A stretch of 64,000 nucleotides of DNA from Mikania micrantha (GCA_009363875.1 CM018689.1:1278501-1342500), one strand, 5' to 3'. Shown: positions 53,156 through 64,000, counted from the stretch's first letter. The notes: generated by a model from the sequence alone, not told the origin. Numbers and translations: made by a program.

Positions 53156-54979
53156 AGCTCATGAGTTTTAGTTTACAGACACAATAATAAATAGCATGTG
53201 ATAATTCAATAACAATACAACCAACCCTGTGCCATGCCGAGCGTTTGCCTCTTATAATGCTAGCTCGTATCATGACATTTTAATCTACTTCCCATTCCGA
53301 GACCCGTTCCTGCCCTCGGTGTAAATGTGTCAAAGCGAATATATGCCACAACGGTTGACATTAACCTCAGTGGGGTTTCAACCCTATTTTTATAAGGCCA
53401 CCCTTTCGGGCCACTGTGCGTGGGGGATTCCCCAAGTAGTACTACCCATATACCCACCGGCTCTCCTCCGGAGTTAATGGCTGTAAATTATGTTTAATGT
53501 CTAGGGGAAGCAATTTTATTGAAACGGACGTTCATTATCACATAAATAAAATTTTATAAACAATTTATGGAGCATGCTTTCAGTATCCCAAAACAGTAAA
53601 AAGAAAAGGGATCACATGAACTCACCTGGTTGCTTTAATGGCTTCCTTTTGTTCCTGTACAAATATGTCATTGTGCCACTATGCATGATTTGCTATGTTC
53701 CCAGAGGTATCATCAAAGCAAGTTCCTAATTGTAATCATCTATACATGTATAAGTTGTAATTTCATACATTATGGTTGTTTACTGTGGTTGAGCTCTTTG
53801 GGTTAAAGTGTTTAGAGTTTACAAGTTTAAAGTTTCTTTATATTACCATACCTAATGAAGTCTTACCTTATATTTGCACGTCTAAATGTATATGCAATTG
53901 TTGGTATTATTTGATGTTTAGTGTAGCTACTAGTATGCTACTTATGTGACTAGCGTGTTTACGGTCTTTTAAGATAACTGAGTTTTATTGAGACTAATGG
54001 TCTTATATTTTGAAGTTGGGTAACCTTGTTTGAGAGTTTGAGAGACAAACAATATAAAATCGTTTAAGTGTAATATTAGTCACGGGGTCTTACTAATAAT
54101 ATAAATTTATGTAATGCATAAGGTATTACAAAGCAATAAGATAATTATTATAATGTATTCACTTAACATAATAGTATTAGAGATAATTAATAGGTATTTC
54201 ATACATCACAAAATAGTTGCAATTAGCATTAGTATCTAAGATATTTACATGTTGTAGTCATTGAATATACTAACTATTATAATTATTATAAATATCGAAT
54301 AAGAAAGTGTTTAAAGTATTCATAATTTATTTTCTATGTTTAATTGTAAGTAAACATTCTTAGATGAATCAATTATCAAACATAATAATAATAATCTTAA
54401 TAATCATAATACTAGTTTCACTAACAATTTTAATATCATTTTTATTGTTAAATTTTAATTATGAGTAAAACTATAGAAATGGTATCCTATGTTATATGTT
54501 AAAATGAAAAATCATGTTTTTAGTAAATTTTATATTTGTAAACATTGAATTTACAATTATTTAACGTGTCGGATATGATTACTCTTATAATGTTAACTAG
54601 CTTATAGTAAAATCTTAAATAATCTTAAAAGAGTAGAACGTGATAATGTTAATGTTGATAAAAATAATAGTAATACTTATAAAAATAAGCCGTCTTAATA
54701 TGAATTCAAGCAAGTTCGTGATCAAATAGAACATTAGTGTGATATGGTTACTTTGTATAAAATCATATTATTATCAAATCAAACTCCTTTGTTAGATTCC
54801 AAATTATATAACACTAACATATATAGTGTAGGTATGCACATTTATCTTATAAAAATTCATTCTAGTTTACCTTTTGTTTACCCATAGATGTATAAAATTA
54901 ATTGTTAACATATTGAACAAATCATATCTAAAAACATATAATCTTACATAAACTATTATTGTATAGAATATTCTATAGT

Positions 54980-55016
<37 letters not shown>

Positions 55017-55819
55017 CGTGTATGTGTGTGTATATTTATATATAAAGACTAAATGTTTATATGAGAATTATATATGTATCCTACAAATTCATTAAGTACA
55101 CAATTTATAAAGTTCTATTTAATTCAAGCTTATAAGTTAATTTATACCTAATGTAACAAATTCCATAAGTATCCATATTACATATCAAAACTTGTAATAC
55201 AATTTAAGCTTATAACTTAAATACCAATTTATATATTAACAATTTGGGTTTCGTAGACATTTTATTTACAAATTTCCCTCCAAATGCATAATATAATCAC
55301 ACACGTGTTATGGTTTTATTAAACCTTTTATTATTAACCAATTGTGATGAACCATATTTTATCTAGCTAACCCATATGCTCAACCACTTTAACTTGTTTG
55401 TTTAAACATATAAACCATACATTTAAAGTTAATGGCACGCGATTTTACCTTCCCACTCGTTCATCTCGCGAGTACAATCCAATTTATTTAAACGATCGTA
55501 TGTTTCATAACTCGAATATGTTTCTAAAATCGTTTTTAAACAACGAATAAAATCGAGCCGTCGGTTTTTGCTGTTGACCACGACTGATCGGGTTTGACCG
55601 TCCCTAATCCCGTTTGACTTTTGTTGACCAAGGTTTGAACCAGCTCCTTGGCTCCTACTTTCACAAGCAACCCTCCTGGCCACCATCATTTGGACGGGTG
55701 ATGTTCTACTTTAACCGGCAGCCGACCAAAACTCATCACCTTCGCAAGAGCTACCCAAAAACACCGGAATTAGACTTAAGCAAACAAGGAAATTACATGC
55801 ATGTGTAGATTGAAGCTCG

Positions 55820-56470
55820 TAGAGTCGTTTCTTACCCTTTGTTGGCGATTTTAGGGTGCAAGTCGGCCGGAACAGCCCCCATGGTCATTAGAACCACCGC
55901 TACAGGAGCCTTGGGAGAAACCATAGTGGCTACAGCCGACCGCCGCCGCGAGGAACAGCCATTGTTGCATCAAATCAGGACAAAACCCTCAGTTATTAAC
56001 ATGCATGTACAAATCCGGGCTGTTTTAAGTCTTTTCTTACCTTTGGTCGAAGTATAGAGGGAGATAACCGGTGCCTTAACACCACCACCGTCAGCCGCTG
56101 CTGCCGGAGCCCTCACCGCCGCTGCATGCCGTGTTTCTGGTCCAAACTCCACCCCTTAACACCTCCGTGACTTGCTCGAACCCATCTCCGCCTGTAACCG
56201 CCTTTTGTGTGGATGAAACCCTAGCCGTCATCACCTTCTCATCCCATTTTGACCCCTTTAAAGTCGGCATCTCGCGAAACAGAAGAAGGAAAAGTTGTAG
56301 GGCTGAATGAGAGGAGATCGGAGATATAACCATCTTGTTCCGCCACCGTGGTACCGCCGTGCGCCGCCTTGGGGCCGCCGCAGCTCCGCCGCTGCAAATC
56401 TTTCTCTCTCTCGGTTGTTTTGAACGAGTGGAAACGCACACACACAAATTATGTGTGGTGTGCGGCTGAG
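55820..56470 (-). other. GC-rich leader block of the LARD transcript
   Basis: In an AT-rich LTR this block directly after the TATA box is GC- and CpG-rich (CCGCCGC, GCCGCCG runs). It holds overlapping frames on both strands up to 118 codons. It includes strong minus-strand donors: AAAG|GTAAGAAAAG with exon end at 56041, and AAAGG|GTAAGAAACG with exon end at 55836. It looks like a 5' exon rather than a protein gene. Confidence 0.5.
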
Positions 56471-56500
56471 AAAAAGTGGGGAAGAAATAGGGTTTTCACC

Positions 56501-56512
56501 CTTTTTATAGCA
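56501..56512 (-). promoter_or_regulatory. TATA box of the LARD promoter
   Basis: Minus-strand TGCTATAAAAAG, 755 bp inside the LTR start. It is followed after about 30 bp by a pyrimidine- and CA-rich stretch where transcription would start (near 56475). Upstream (57146-57220) are four TGGGCC motifs. Confidence 0.65.
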
Positions 56513-57272
56513 AGGGTTAATTCTAGGGTTTTAACGCGTATCCGACCCGTCTCGCGATCGTATTCTGTTATCGTTTATTATTCTCAACCCGAAACTTATC
56601 AGATAAACAAAAATAACTTAAAAGATTATTAAAATGTTTATCTTGTTTGTTATAATTAATGTATTTACTTAATTACGTTGAAACGCGTCATTATCACGTA
56701 TACGACGTATTTAACTGATTTAGTTATTTTCTCGCTCCTAATCACATTCTTATATTTTTAATATTATTAATATTTTTAAATAGGAATTTATCAATGCTAT
56801 TTACCTCAGCTCGTGACTCGGAATCGTTTAATTAGATAATGACATTATACGCGCGTTAAATAAAATTTTATAATGCAACCGTTTATACAAGTATACGTTA
56901 CGTAGGTTCGTCTTAATCAATCCTCTAATTAGTATAAAGAGGATTGTGTTATATTAAACTCTAATAGATCTTGTTCTTTAATTTGCCCTTATGATTATTG
57001 AGAAAAGTCATTATATTTAATTTATCGACTGAATTTATCAAAATATTGCCAGTTTAAGTTTAAAACTTATCAGACTTGATTTATTAACTTGATTCTTATT
57101 CCAGATCCAATATTTGAACTTCGATTTATGTATAGAATTTCTTAATGGGCCTTTTTGGGCCTTAACATTTTATTTGGGCCTTATTATCTTATTGGACTCT
57201 ATTGGGCCTAAGTGTTCAATTTATAATTCTAGGTTTTCATTTGTGGGGATTTCTTACAGTTGTTACACTATC

Positions 57273-59608
57273 CTTGTGCGCGTGCCTTAGTTACCTGAGA
57301 AAACATACGAGTAAAAGGGTCAACACAAAGGTTGGTGTGAGCACAGGTTTGTATCAGCAGTAAACATCAAAATGTTTAAAGTGTTTGCAGATTTACATAT
57401 CATTACAACGTAATATCCATTGATAGCTAGTCAATATGTTTTATATCATATGCGGGTTCGCAACCGAAGCTAACATGCTACCTCCCGCCATGTCCATCCA
57501 ACTAGACAATGGCAATGTTTATTGGTCAATTTTGCACTGTTCCAACCTCCAGTCGGGGTGGCCATACGACTCGCAACAGCGGGGCTTGTCAGGCCCAAAT
57601 AGTACTGTTCAGAATTACCACGCTAAGCGCAACACACTATTAACGGTTCGAGGTGTGTTTAATGAGGACTTATCAGTTTTGTGGATGAATGCCACACATA
57701 TGCATATACGATATTAGCATGTACAAAAGCAACCAAAAGTGTGTATGTTGTTCAAAAACAGTTGTATGCAATGTTTTCTCCCCCAAAGGTAGAAAGTGTA
57801 AAAAGGGGCCGTGAACTCACCTGATAGAGCAGTCCCAGTTTTTGTGGTGTTCGCGATTGTGAAAGCTAGCAGTCCTGCTAGTAAGCACCTATGATCATAT
57901 AGGTGTAAGTATGTGTTCTGTGGTGTGTTGTAGTCCATACAACTCCAAGTGTCGGTGTGCTCACCTGAGTGTGTGTGTTGACTTGTGTTGACTCTACGAA
58001 TCGTTGGTGACACGTTTGTTGTGTTAAGTTGCCTTAATCCAAGGAAGACACCAAAATGCATCCTATGACAACTCACGTTGCTTTCACGAAATCAAGTTTT
58101 AAAAATGATAATGTTCTTGTTTCGGGAAACTTTCTATATTTAGAAAGTTTCTATTTTTGGAAAGTATGATTATGAAATCCTATTTCATAAAACTGATAAC
58201 TTTAGTATGTTTGTAAAAACATATATAAACATTTAAAATAAGTCGTTTGTGCATAAAATACCATTTATGCCATTTTCCCAAACAAAGTTTCCTAAAATAG
58301 TAAGTATTCGTTTAAAAGCTTGTTTTCACAAAACGAAGTTTCTAAATATGTTAAAAATCATTTCTAAACATGTTTCATCAATCAAAGTTCATCAAAACAC
58401 TTTAAAACATCAAAAGCCCTCTTTTGATTTTGAAAAGTTCCCATAAATAGAAAGTTTATGAAAATCATGTTTTTGACCAAATCAATCACCCAGGTGTGTT
58501 TCTAGACACTCCAATACACATTTGACATCATCTAGACATGTCTAACATGTCTAGATTATCACAAATCCAAGACTTGCACATAAAAGTTTCCTTTTATGCA
58601 AGTGTAGCAAAATCGTCACTAAATCAACCCATAACTCAACCAAATTCAAATCTAACATTCTAAACTATAAAATCAGAAGATCTATAACAATATACCCATC
58701 AAATCACCAACAAATTTCGTGCACAATAACTGAATGGAGTTGCATGTGGGTTATTATCCATTGCATGTGCGATCTAACAACTAATAAGTAAACAAAACTA
58801 CCTTAGATGGCAAGATTCGAGTTATAATAGATGCAACAGATCCTGAAGTGGATAGGGATGACCCTTCAATGTGTTGATGACCTTCAAGAACTTCTTTGAT
58901 GCTCCAATAACTTCAAATCACCAAGAAATGCATATAGATGGCTTCTATGTTGACTCTAGAGGTTTGGGGTGTGATTTCAGAGTGTTTTGGTCGAGGGATT
59001 GAGTGGAAGTTCGGAGAAATGAGTGAAGAACCGAATGAAATGAAAAAGGTTGGTTTTTATAGAAATTTTCGATCTGCATGGCCTTCGCGTACCGCGAAGG
59101 CCGATCAAAATTTCATATCGCGTACCGCGACGAGATTCGGGAGTCTCGACTCCCGGTTTGCTTCGCGTACCGCGACGCCTTTCGCCATAGGATCCTCGTG
59201 TACCGCGATGGGTCCATTTTCATGTTTTTTCGATTTCGATGATTCGATTTCGCTCGTACTTGATTCCTAATGTTTATCTTAAACATCTAATGCATGTTTA
59301 ACACATAATCATATAATGACACATAAGTTTGATTGATCACCAACGTTCGTGAGACTCGTGTGTGTGTTTCGATAATTTCTCGAATTATCTTTGATAGTTT
59401 GTGCTTGTGTTTTACGAAGTGTTTGCACGCTTGATTAATCCTAATCAACGTGTAATGCACAATTTAATAATTCTCCGAATTATTGTTTTTGTGTTTGTGT
59501 TTGTTGCAGTTCATCTAATTAACCATAATTAAATGAAATGCAACGAGTATGAATGTGAAATGTAAAGTTGTAAGAGTTGAAATTTACCAGAAATTGCCGG
59601 GTGTCACA
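57273..59608 (-). repeat. 3' LTR of the third Tekay element, right part
   Basis: Continues the LTR begun at 43356 and ends GGGTGTCACA before the polypurine tract. It shares blocks with the second Tekay LTR, such as CCTGAGAAAACAT and GGTTGGTG (57294-57338) and GATAGCTAGTCA. The GCGTACCGCGA word repeats four times around 59087-59210. The small frames at 57436-58076 and 58938-59270 are inside the LTR and not supported as genes. Confidence 0.72.
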
Positions 59609-59748
59609 TCATCCCCTTGTTGAAAGAAATTTCGTCCCGAAATTTGGTTGTTGTTGACAGTGTTTGAGAAGCAAGAGTGTCTGAGGAACAAAAATTTTCT
59701 GGTTGTCACATCATCCCCTTGTTGAAAGGAAATTTCGTCCCGAAATTT
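59603..59748 (-). promoter_or_regulatory. Duplicated polypurine tract and hairpin of the third Tekay
   Basis: TGTCACATCATCCCCTTG followed by TTGAAAG and AAATTTCGTCCCGAAATTT occurs at 59603-59645 and again at 59705-59748. Each copy contains an LTR-start-like TGTGACA, a purine tract (minus) and a perfect 8-bp hairpin with loop TCC (59627-59645 and 59730-59748). Confidence 0.6.
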
Positions 59749-60760
59749 ATTCGTTGTTGTCGGCGTTCGAAGTTGATTGTTTGAAGAGATGAGAATATTT
59801 GCGCATCATCTGATCTTCACGTTCCCACGTGAATTCAGGTCCGCGTTTCGAGTTCCTTCGAACCTTGACAATCGGGATCTTACTTTGCTTGTGTTGTTTG
59901 ACCTCACGGTCCATGATCTCTACCGGTTCTTTCAAGAACCGTAGTTGTTCATCCACCTGGATCTCATCCAGTGGAACTACAAGTGTTTCGTCAGATAAAC
60001 ACTTTTACAAGTTTGAGACATGAAATACGTCGTGAACTCCATCGAGTTCGGTTGGTAAGTTGAGTCGGTATGCCACTGGACCAATCCTCTTCAGGATCTC
60101 GAAAGGTCCAATATACCGTGGATTTAGTTTGCCTCGTTTACCAAAACGAATGATGCCCTTCCATGGCGAAACTTTCAGAAGGACCTTTTCTCCTATCTGA
60201 AATTCCAGAGGCTTTCGGCGTTTGTCGGTATAGCCCTTCTGACGATCGCGAGGTGCTGCCATGTGGTTTCTGATCTGTACTATCTTTTCCGTCGTCTCGT
60301 GTACAAGTTCCGGGCCAGTGAGCTGACTGTCGCCCACTTCTGCGCAACAGATGGGTGATCGGTATTTCCTGCCATAGAGTGCCTCAAAAGGCGCTGCCTT
60401 GATGCTGGTGTGGTAACTGTTGTTGTGGGAAAACTCCACCAACGGTAGGTGAGTTTGCCAGCTATTGCCGAAGTCTACTACGCATGCTCGTAGCATGTCC
60501 TCAAGAGTTTGTATGGTGCGTTCGCTCTGGCCATCAGTTTATGGGTGGTATGCCGTACTCATATCCAACCGCGTGCCAAGCGACTTTTGTAGTGATTTCC
60601 AGTAGTTAGAGGTGAATCTGGCGTCTCGATCAGAAATGATGGAGGTTGGCACTCCATGACGCGAGACTACTTCCTTAATGTAGATTCTGGCTAGCTTTTC
60701 CATCTTATCATTTTCCTTGATCGCAAGGAAATGTGCTGACTTGGTCAGTCGGTCCACAAT
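59747..60760 (-). pseudogene. Third Tekay integrase core, GPY/F and chromodomain
   Basis: Minus-strand frames 60539-60757, 60005-60496 and 59747-59956. Core: SDRDARFTSNYWKSL with Asp, then a stop, then TIQTLED with Glu region. GPY/F: GKLNPRYIGPFEI. Chromodomain: IVKVRRNSKRGPEFTWE, where the usual Trp after VR is Arg. Stops replace Lys/Arg codons at about 60538-60540 and 60003-60008. The upstream part continues beyond the hAT-like element at 61319. Confidence 0.85.
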
Positions 60761-60768
60761 TACCCAGA

Positions 60769-61310
60769 TAGGGGTGTCGTTCGGGTTGGTTCCTCGGGTT
60801 TCGGGTTGCTCGGGTCGGGTTATTTAGGTTTTTGTAATATGAAATTGGAACCTGAGAACCGAACCATTTAACTTCGGTTTAATTGGTTCTTGGGTTTCGG
60901 TTCTCGGGTTTAATCGGGTTGGGTTAAACGGTTCTCGGGTAATACTTGAAAAACTAATATACTATTTTTTAAACAAATAAAATTAAAACATGTTTAACCA
61001 AAATATACATTTCCTTAAAATTTTCAAATGTTTAACCATAACATAACAAAAACGTGTTAAACCAAAACATACATTTCTTCAATAATGTCAAAACATATAA
61101 AGGATTTGAAAATCAAAAAATGTTATGGCCCCTTAGAATCCTAGTTCGGGTTATTCGGGTTTACCCGAACAAATCTCGTGGGTACCCTAGGACCGAACCA
61201 TTCTAAGTTTTCGGGTTCGGGTAATAGGCTTTTTCGGGTTCGGGTTTTTCGGGTTCGGGTAGGAGTTTTTTGGGTTGGTTCTTCGGGTTCGGGTAAAAGA
61301 CACACCCCTA
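60769..61310. mobile_element. 542-bp hAT-like non-autonomous element, CGGGTT-rich
   Basis: Ends TAGGGGTGTC and GACACACCCCTA, flanked by the perfect 8-bp duplication TACCCAGA (60761-60768 and 61311-61318). Both ends are packed with TCGGGTT / CGGGTTCGGGT words and the centre is AT-rich. It cuts the integrase codons for WVIVDR. No transposase frame. Confidence 0.85.
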
Positions 61311-61318
61311 TACCCAGA

Positions 61319-61395
61319 TAGTGTCACATCCACTAGGGGTATGGGGTAATTTGGTAATAAAGTCCATGGATATTTGTTCCCACTTCCACATGGGG
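61319..61395 (-). pseudogene. Third Tekay integrase, short N-side fragment
   Basis: Minus strand: MWKWEQISMDFITKLP with the first catalytic Asp, then TPSGCDTIW up to the hAT-like element. The zinc domain, RNase H and RT upstream are missing because of the joint at about 61396. Confidence 0.78.
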
Positions 61396-61494
61396 GCAGA
61401 GGAGTGTTGCTCCTTTCACCGTTGATGCCTAGGGTTTCTCCACTAGGGAGAGGTATGTGTACCACCTTGTAATGGCAAGTGATTTTTAACTTAG
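61396..61494. other. Filler at a deletion joint
   Basis: About 100 bp not recognisable as gypsy coding (contains GAGGAGTGTTGCTCCTTTC, a short inverted repeat). It lies between an integrase fragment and protease, which should be 3 kb or more apart. Confidence 0.45.
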
Positions 61495-61918
61495 TTTTTA
61501 GACAAGCATTCCATGCCCTCTACAATATCATGACTGCCTAGTGTAACCGGCATGAGGTCGATCTTAAATCTATGGTTTGCTAGCTCTAAAGTGCATTCTC
61601 TTAGAATGTGCTTAGTTACAATCTGTTTACTATCAGCTAGCTCTATGGTGTATTCAACCTTTAAAGATATTGGGGTTATGACAAGTATTTACTAAGGTGC
61701 TTAAATATATGACTTTTCTCAGTTTCAATATCAAACAATACAGAAGTGTAATGATCGTTTAAGAGATAAGTACCCGTTGCAAGATTCCAATCATTTCTGA
61801 CTTTCTTAACCCCAATCACTAGGGATCGTTTCTTTAGACTGTTGTTGTGTCCATTATTGTCGTTGTCCTTCAGATGTGGGCAGTCCTGCTTAAAGTGCCC
61901 TGGTTTTCCACATTCGAA
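61495..61918 (-). pseudogene. Third Tekay protease remnant
   Basis: Minus strand: a repeated knuckle CGKPGHFKQDC (about 61885-61915), then SVLFDIETEKSHIF, where the active site Asp-Thr-Gly is lost. After a shift comes ELADSKQIVTKHILREC and LGSHDIVEGMEC. Stops occur near 61680 and 61499. Confidence 0.72.
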
Positions 61919-62998
61919 TCAACTCTTCGGTGCTTCATCCCCGTTGTTATTCACATGGGGGCAGTCCCTTTTAAAGTGCCCTGGCTTTCCACATCCAAAG
62001 CAACCTTTTGGTGTTTTGGATTTCTGCTGTTGTGGAGTTCTGGTCACTAGGTCACCCCTGCAGTTTTTGGCTGCGTGGCCTAACTTTCCACACCATTGGC
62101 ATTGATAGCTTTCACACGGTCCTCGTTGATGATGATAATCGCAGTTGTTGCACATTGGGTGTTTGCCGACATAGGCACCCTTACGTCGTCTTGATGGTTG
62201 TGGAGTGGAGGTTTCATTTAGAGAGTTAGCCCATTTGCGTTTGTTGTCAGTGGTTTTGATTACTGAGCCACGTGGAGGTATTAATCCTTGAATAACTGCC
62301 GTATTGGTCATTTCATGAGCTAAGTAAACGGCTTGTCGTAAGGTGGTGGGGTCAGCGGATAGTACCATATCCCGAACCTGTGGTGTCAATCCCTCAATGT
62401 ATCTCTCAAGATGTCTGTAGGCTGGGGTCACCATTTCTGGGCACATGTGGGCCAACTCATAAGATCGAGAAGTGTATGCCTCGATCTCAGAACCAATCAT
62501 CCTGTGTTTCCGAAATTCCGTTTCCAATTTCTGAACCTTGTCGTGGGGGAAATATTCGTGGTTCATCATTCTTTTGAATTCTTCCCAAGGTATAGTATCA
62601 GATGTTTTTCGTCCTATGGTTTGAACATACGTGTCCCACCAAGTAAGGGCTGCTCCCTCTAAGGTTCCTGTTGTGTACTTCACGCGATCATTAACCCTAC
62701 AATTTCTCATGATGAAAGTTGTTTCCAATTTCTCAATCCATCGGAGGAGGCCGGCAGCACCCTCCGTACCATTGAAAGAAGGTGGTTTGCAGTCTAAGAA
62801 TGTTTTGAATGTGTAGTGGGGTGGATTAGGATTTGTCCCTTGGATCAATTGATTCTGGTTACGTGCAGTTTCACGTGCAGCGATTTCCTCCTCAACTCGT
62901 TTGCTGATTAGTGCGTTCAGTTTCGTTGCGGTGAGGTTAATGTTTCCACGCCCTCCCGCATTCTTGCATCCTCCGCATCTTCCAGCCATGATCTTCAT
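61919..62998 (-). CDS. Third Tekay gag (open, about 359 residues)
   Basis: The likely start is the ATG at 62996-62998 (MKIMAGRCGG), or three codons later. Gag core: CKPPSFNGTEGAAGLLRWIE, ALTWWDTYVQTIG, FKRMMNHEYFP and HMCPEMVTPAYRHLERYIEG. Then come zinc knuckles CNNCDYHHQRGPC, CQWCGKLGHAAKNC and CFGCGKPGHFKRDC. It stops with TGA at 61919 before a duplicated fourth knuckle. It would form particles and bind element RNA. It is unbroken although the rest of the element is wrecked. Confidence 0.85.
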   Translation of the reverse strand: MKIMAGRCGGCKNAGGRGNINLTATKLNALISKRVEEEIAARETARNQNQLIQGTNPNPPHYTFKTFLDCKPPSFNGTEGAAGLLRWIEKLETTFIMRNCRVNDRVKYTTGTLEGAALTWWDTYVQTIGRKTSDTIPWEEFKRMMNHEYFPHDKVQKLETEFRKHRMIGSEIEAYTSRSYELAHMCPEMVTPAYRHLERYIEGLTPQVRDMVLSADPTTLRQAVYLAHEMTNTAVIQGLIPPRGSVIKTTDNKRKWANSLNETSTPQPSRRRKGAYVGKHPMCNNCDYHHQRGPCESYQCQWCGKLGHAAKNCRGDLVTRTPQQQKSKTPKGCFGCGKPGHFKRDCPHVNNNGDEAPKS

Positions 62999-64000
62999 AG
63001 CGAGAATAAGCGTTAGTGTAGGTCTAATGACTAATGTATCACGTGATTGATATGAGAAGAAAACATGCATTGATTGGCATAGACAAAATTTTCAATCACC
63101 GATATTAGTCTTGATATATAATAAGTTGTACTAGTTACAATTCATTTAATACCCAAGACACTAAGATTCCAAAATTTCGAGTATAGAGACCCGACCCGTC
63201 TCTACTAGGTCTATGCTAAGTTAATCGGAGGCATTATCGATAGTAGAATCAGAATCAGCATCCGCCGCTGGTTCCTCTTCCTCAGTGTCAGTTCCTCTGC
63301 AAGACACTCGATTTGGTCGTCTGCCCTAGTCAGGTCCCGAGTCAATTCGACTCAAGACACTGCCTCTCTGGCTTAGGTGAGTCTAGTATGGGTGATGTAT
63401 TGTTGGGTGACTCCTCCATGGGGTTCTCCGCAGGATCCTTGTCAGGGTCCTCATTGGAAAATTTGATACGTTGCTTCATGTGAAGTGTAAGGTCGCAACA
63501 TGAGGTTTTTATGGTTATATGGTAATCTGGACTATAGCTGGAAATTTGATGGACGTTATGTTGAAGTCTTGATACGTTGCTTGGATTCCGTTGCAACCAT
63601 CATGATAAGCGAATATCAATGTATATGTTTTCAATAATAGGCTCACAATAGAATTTGCCAGAATTCATGCGTACCTGTAAATTCACGATTATGTTGCGCA
63701 CCATGATCGTCAATTCACCTTACATAAGAATTCTAGTCTTCCTACTTAGAGCTATTAGGTTTTACTGGATCCAGAGTTTATTCATGACATCAAGGTTCAA
63801 ACAAGAGTCATATGAGGTATGGTCGAATAGCCTATTGAAACTAATACTTGGGCTAGTTACGCGAGTTGTATGGTATGATAGGATCTTGAGTGGATTCTAT
63901 AAGGATAGCTACATGGCTTGAGTGTGTTTTCATTATGTCACTGGATGTTGAGACACTCATTGAGTTGTGTAGTGCCATACACACCTTCCGATTTTGGAGG
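62999..64000. other. Leader or upstream part of the third Tekay element, to the window edge
   Basis: No recognisable gene. A minus-strand frame at 63342-63596 (84 codons, acidic, ESPNNTSPILDSPKPE) could be leader sequence or a decayed upstream reading frame. The plus-strand frame at 63655-63921 is unsupported. No LTR end or primer site was found before the edge. Confidence 0.35.

Larger units (their letters stand above)
43718..57267 (-). mobile_element. Large non-autonomous retrotransposon (LARD), very recent insertion
   Basis: Flanked by CTATC at 43713-43717 and 57268-57272. The LTRs are 4,420 and 4,434 bp with ends TGTCACAACCC and CAGTTGTTACA. The interior of 4,696 bp has a tRNA-iMet primer site (52818-52830) and a polypurine tract (48138-48152) but no recognisable gag or pol frame. 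By eye the LTRs differ at about three bases plus a 14-bp (TA)n length change. It fits the LARD class: long LTRs, non-coding interior, moved by enzymes of an autonomous relative. Its LTR ends and hairpin point to a Tekay-like helper. Confidence 0.88.
52834..57267 (-). repeat. 5' LTR of the LARD (4,434 bp)
   Basis: Copy of 43718-48137, offset by 9,116 bp before and 9,130 bp after a longer (TA)n at 54982-55013. It is the promoter-bearing copy for the minus-strand transcript. Confidence 0.92.
43356..64000 (-). mobile_element. Third Tekay-like gypsy element, partial, host of the LARD and a hAT-like element
   Basis: The 3' LTR is 43356-43717 plus 57273-59608, split by the LARD. Next comes a duplicated polypurine tract, then integrase-chromodomain (59747-61395, split by the element at 60769-61310). 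A deletion joint follows (61396-61495), then protease remnants and gag (to 62998). The 5' LTR is beyond the right edge or within the last kilobase. All genes are minus strand and carry stops. Confidence 0.75.

Noticed and set aside
60769..61310. Telomere-like or centromeric repeat because of GGGTT words
   Set aside because: Words are TCGGGTT, irregular, and bounded by a hAT-type target duplication.
62996..64000. 5' LTR of the third Tekay in the last kilobase
   Set aside because: No primer site and no TGTGACA-type end found before the edge.

Overview
This is a plant nuclear window made almost entirely of nested LTR retrotransposons. It is AT-rich, has GT-AG introns, and carries chromovirus, Tat and SIRE-type elements with plant tRNA-iMet primer sites. 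The style of the polyproteins and LTRs (TGTCACA.. ends, Tekay-like integrase with chromodomain, SIRE third ORF) resembles Asteraceae repeats as I remember them. The family assignment is inference, not a search result.

Left edge (1-2680): the only cellular gene I can support is the 5' end of a Maf-like nucleotide pyrophosphatase on the minus strand (exons 466-492 and 1-69, running off the window). After it come AT-rich spacer, a G-rich minisatellite and one small dispersed repeat whose family recurs at 10939.

Outer nest (2681-43330): a Tekay-like Ty3/gypsy element on the minus strand, bounded by GGTAC target duplications. Its integrase gene is split twice, 85 bp apart. The first insertion is a second Tekay-like element (5591-13433, duplication TTTTC). 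That element holds a hAT-like element (10531-12267), which holds another inverted-repeat element (10830-11570), which holds the small dispersed repeat (10939-11290). The second insertion is a Tat/Retand-type gypsy element (13523-36709, duplication GTGAG). It carries gag-PR, RT, RNase H, a second RNase H and integrase on the minus strand, plus a multi-exon antisense gene on the plus strand. That antisense gene is split by a SIRE-type Ty1/copia element (14946-26632, duplication ACGGG) with a 1,040-residue open reading frame downstream of pol.

Right half (43356-64000): a third Tekay-like element runs off the right edge. Its 3' LTR is split by a 13.55-kb non-autonomous retrotransposon (43718-57267, duplication CTATC) with nearly identical 4.4-kb LTRs and a 4.7-kb non-coding interior (a LARD). 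Its integrase is split by a 542-bp hAT-like element with a perfect 8-bp duplication.

LTR divergence judged by eye agrees with the nesting order: outer Tekay oldest, then Tat, then copia; the second Tekay is fairly young and the LARD youngest. The most interesting leads are: (1) a motif shared by the LTRs of all four Tekay-like families that looks like a branch point and 3' splice site, with strong donors upstream; (2) a hairpin beside the polypurine tract whose arms co-vary; (3) hairpin repeat families in the Tat 3' region; (4) the spliced antisense Tat gene; (5) the recently moved LARD. No rRNA gene, tRNA gene or CRISPR array was seen.
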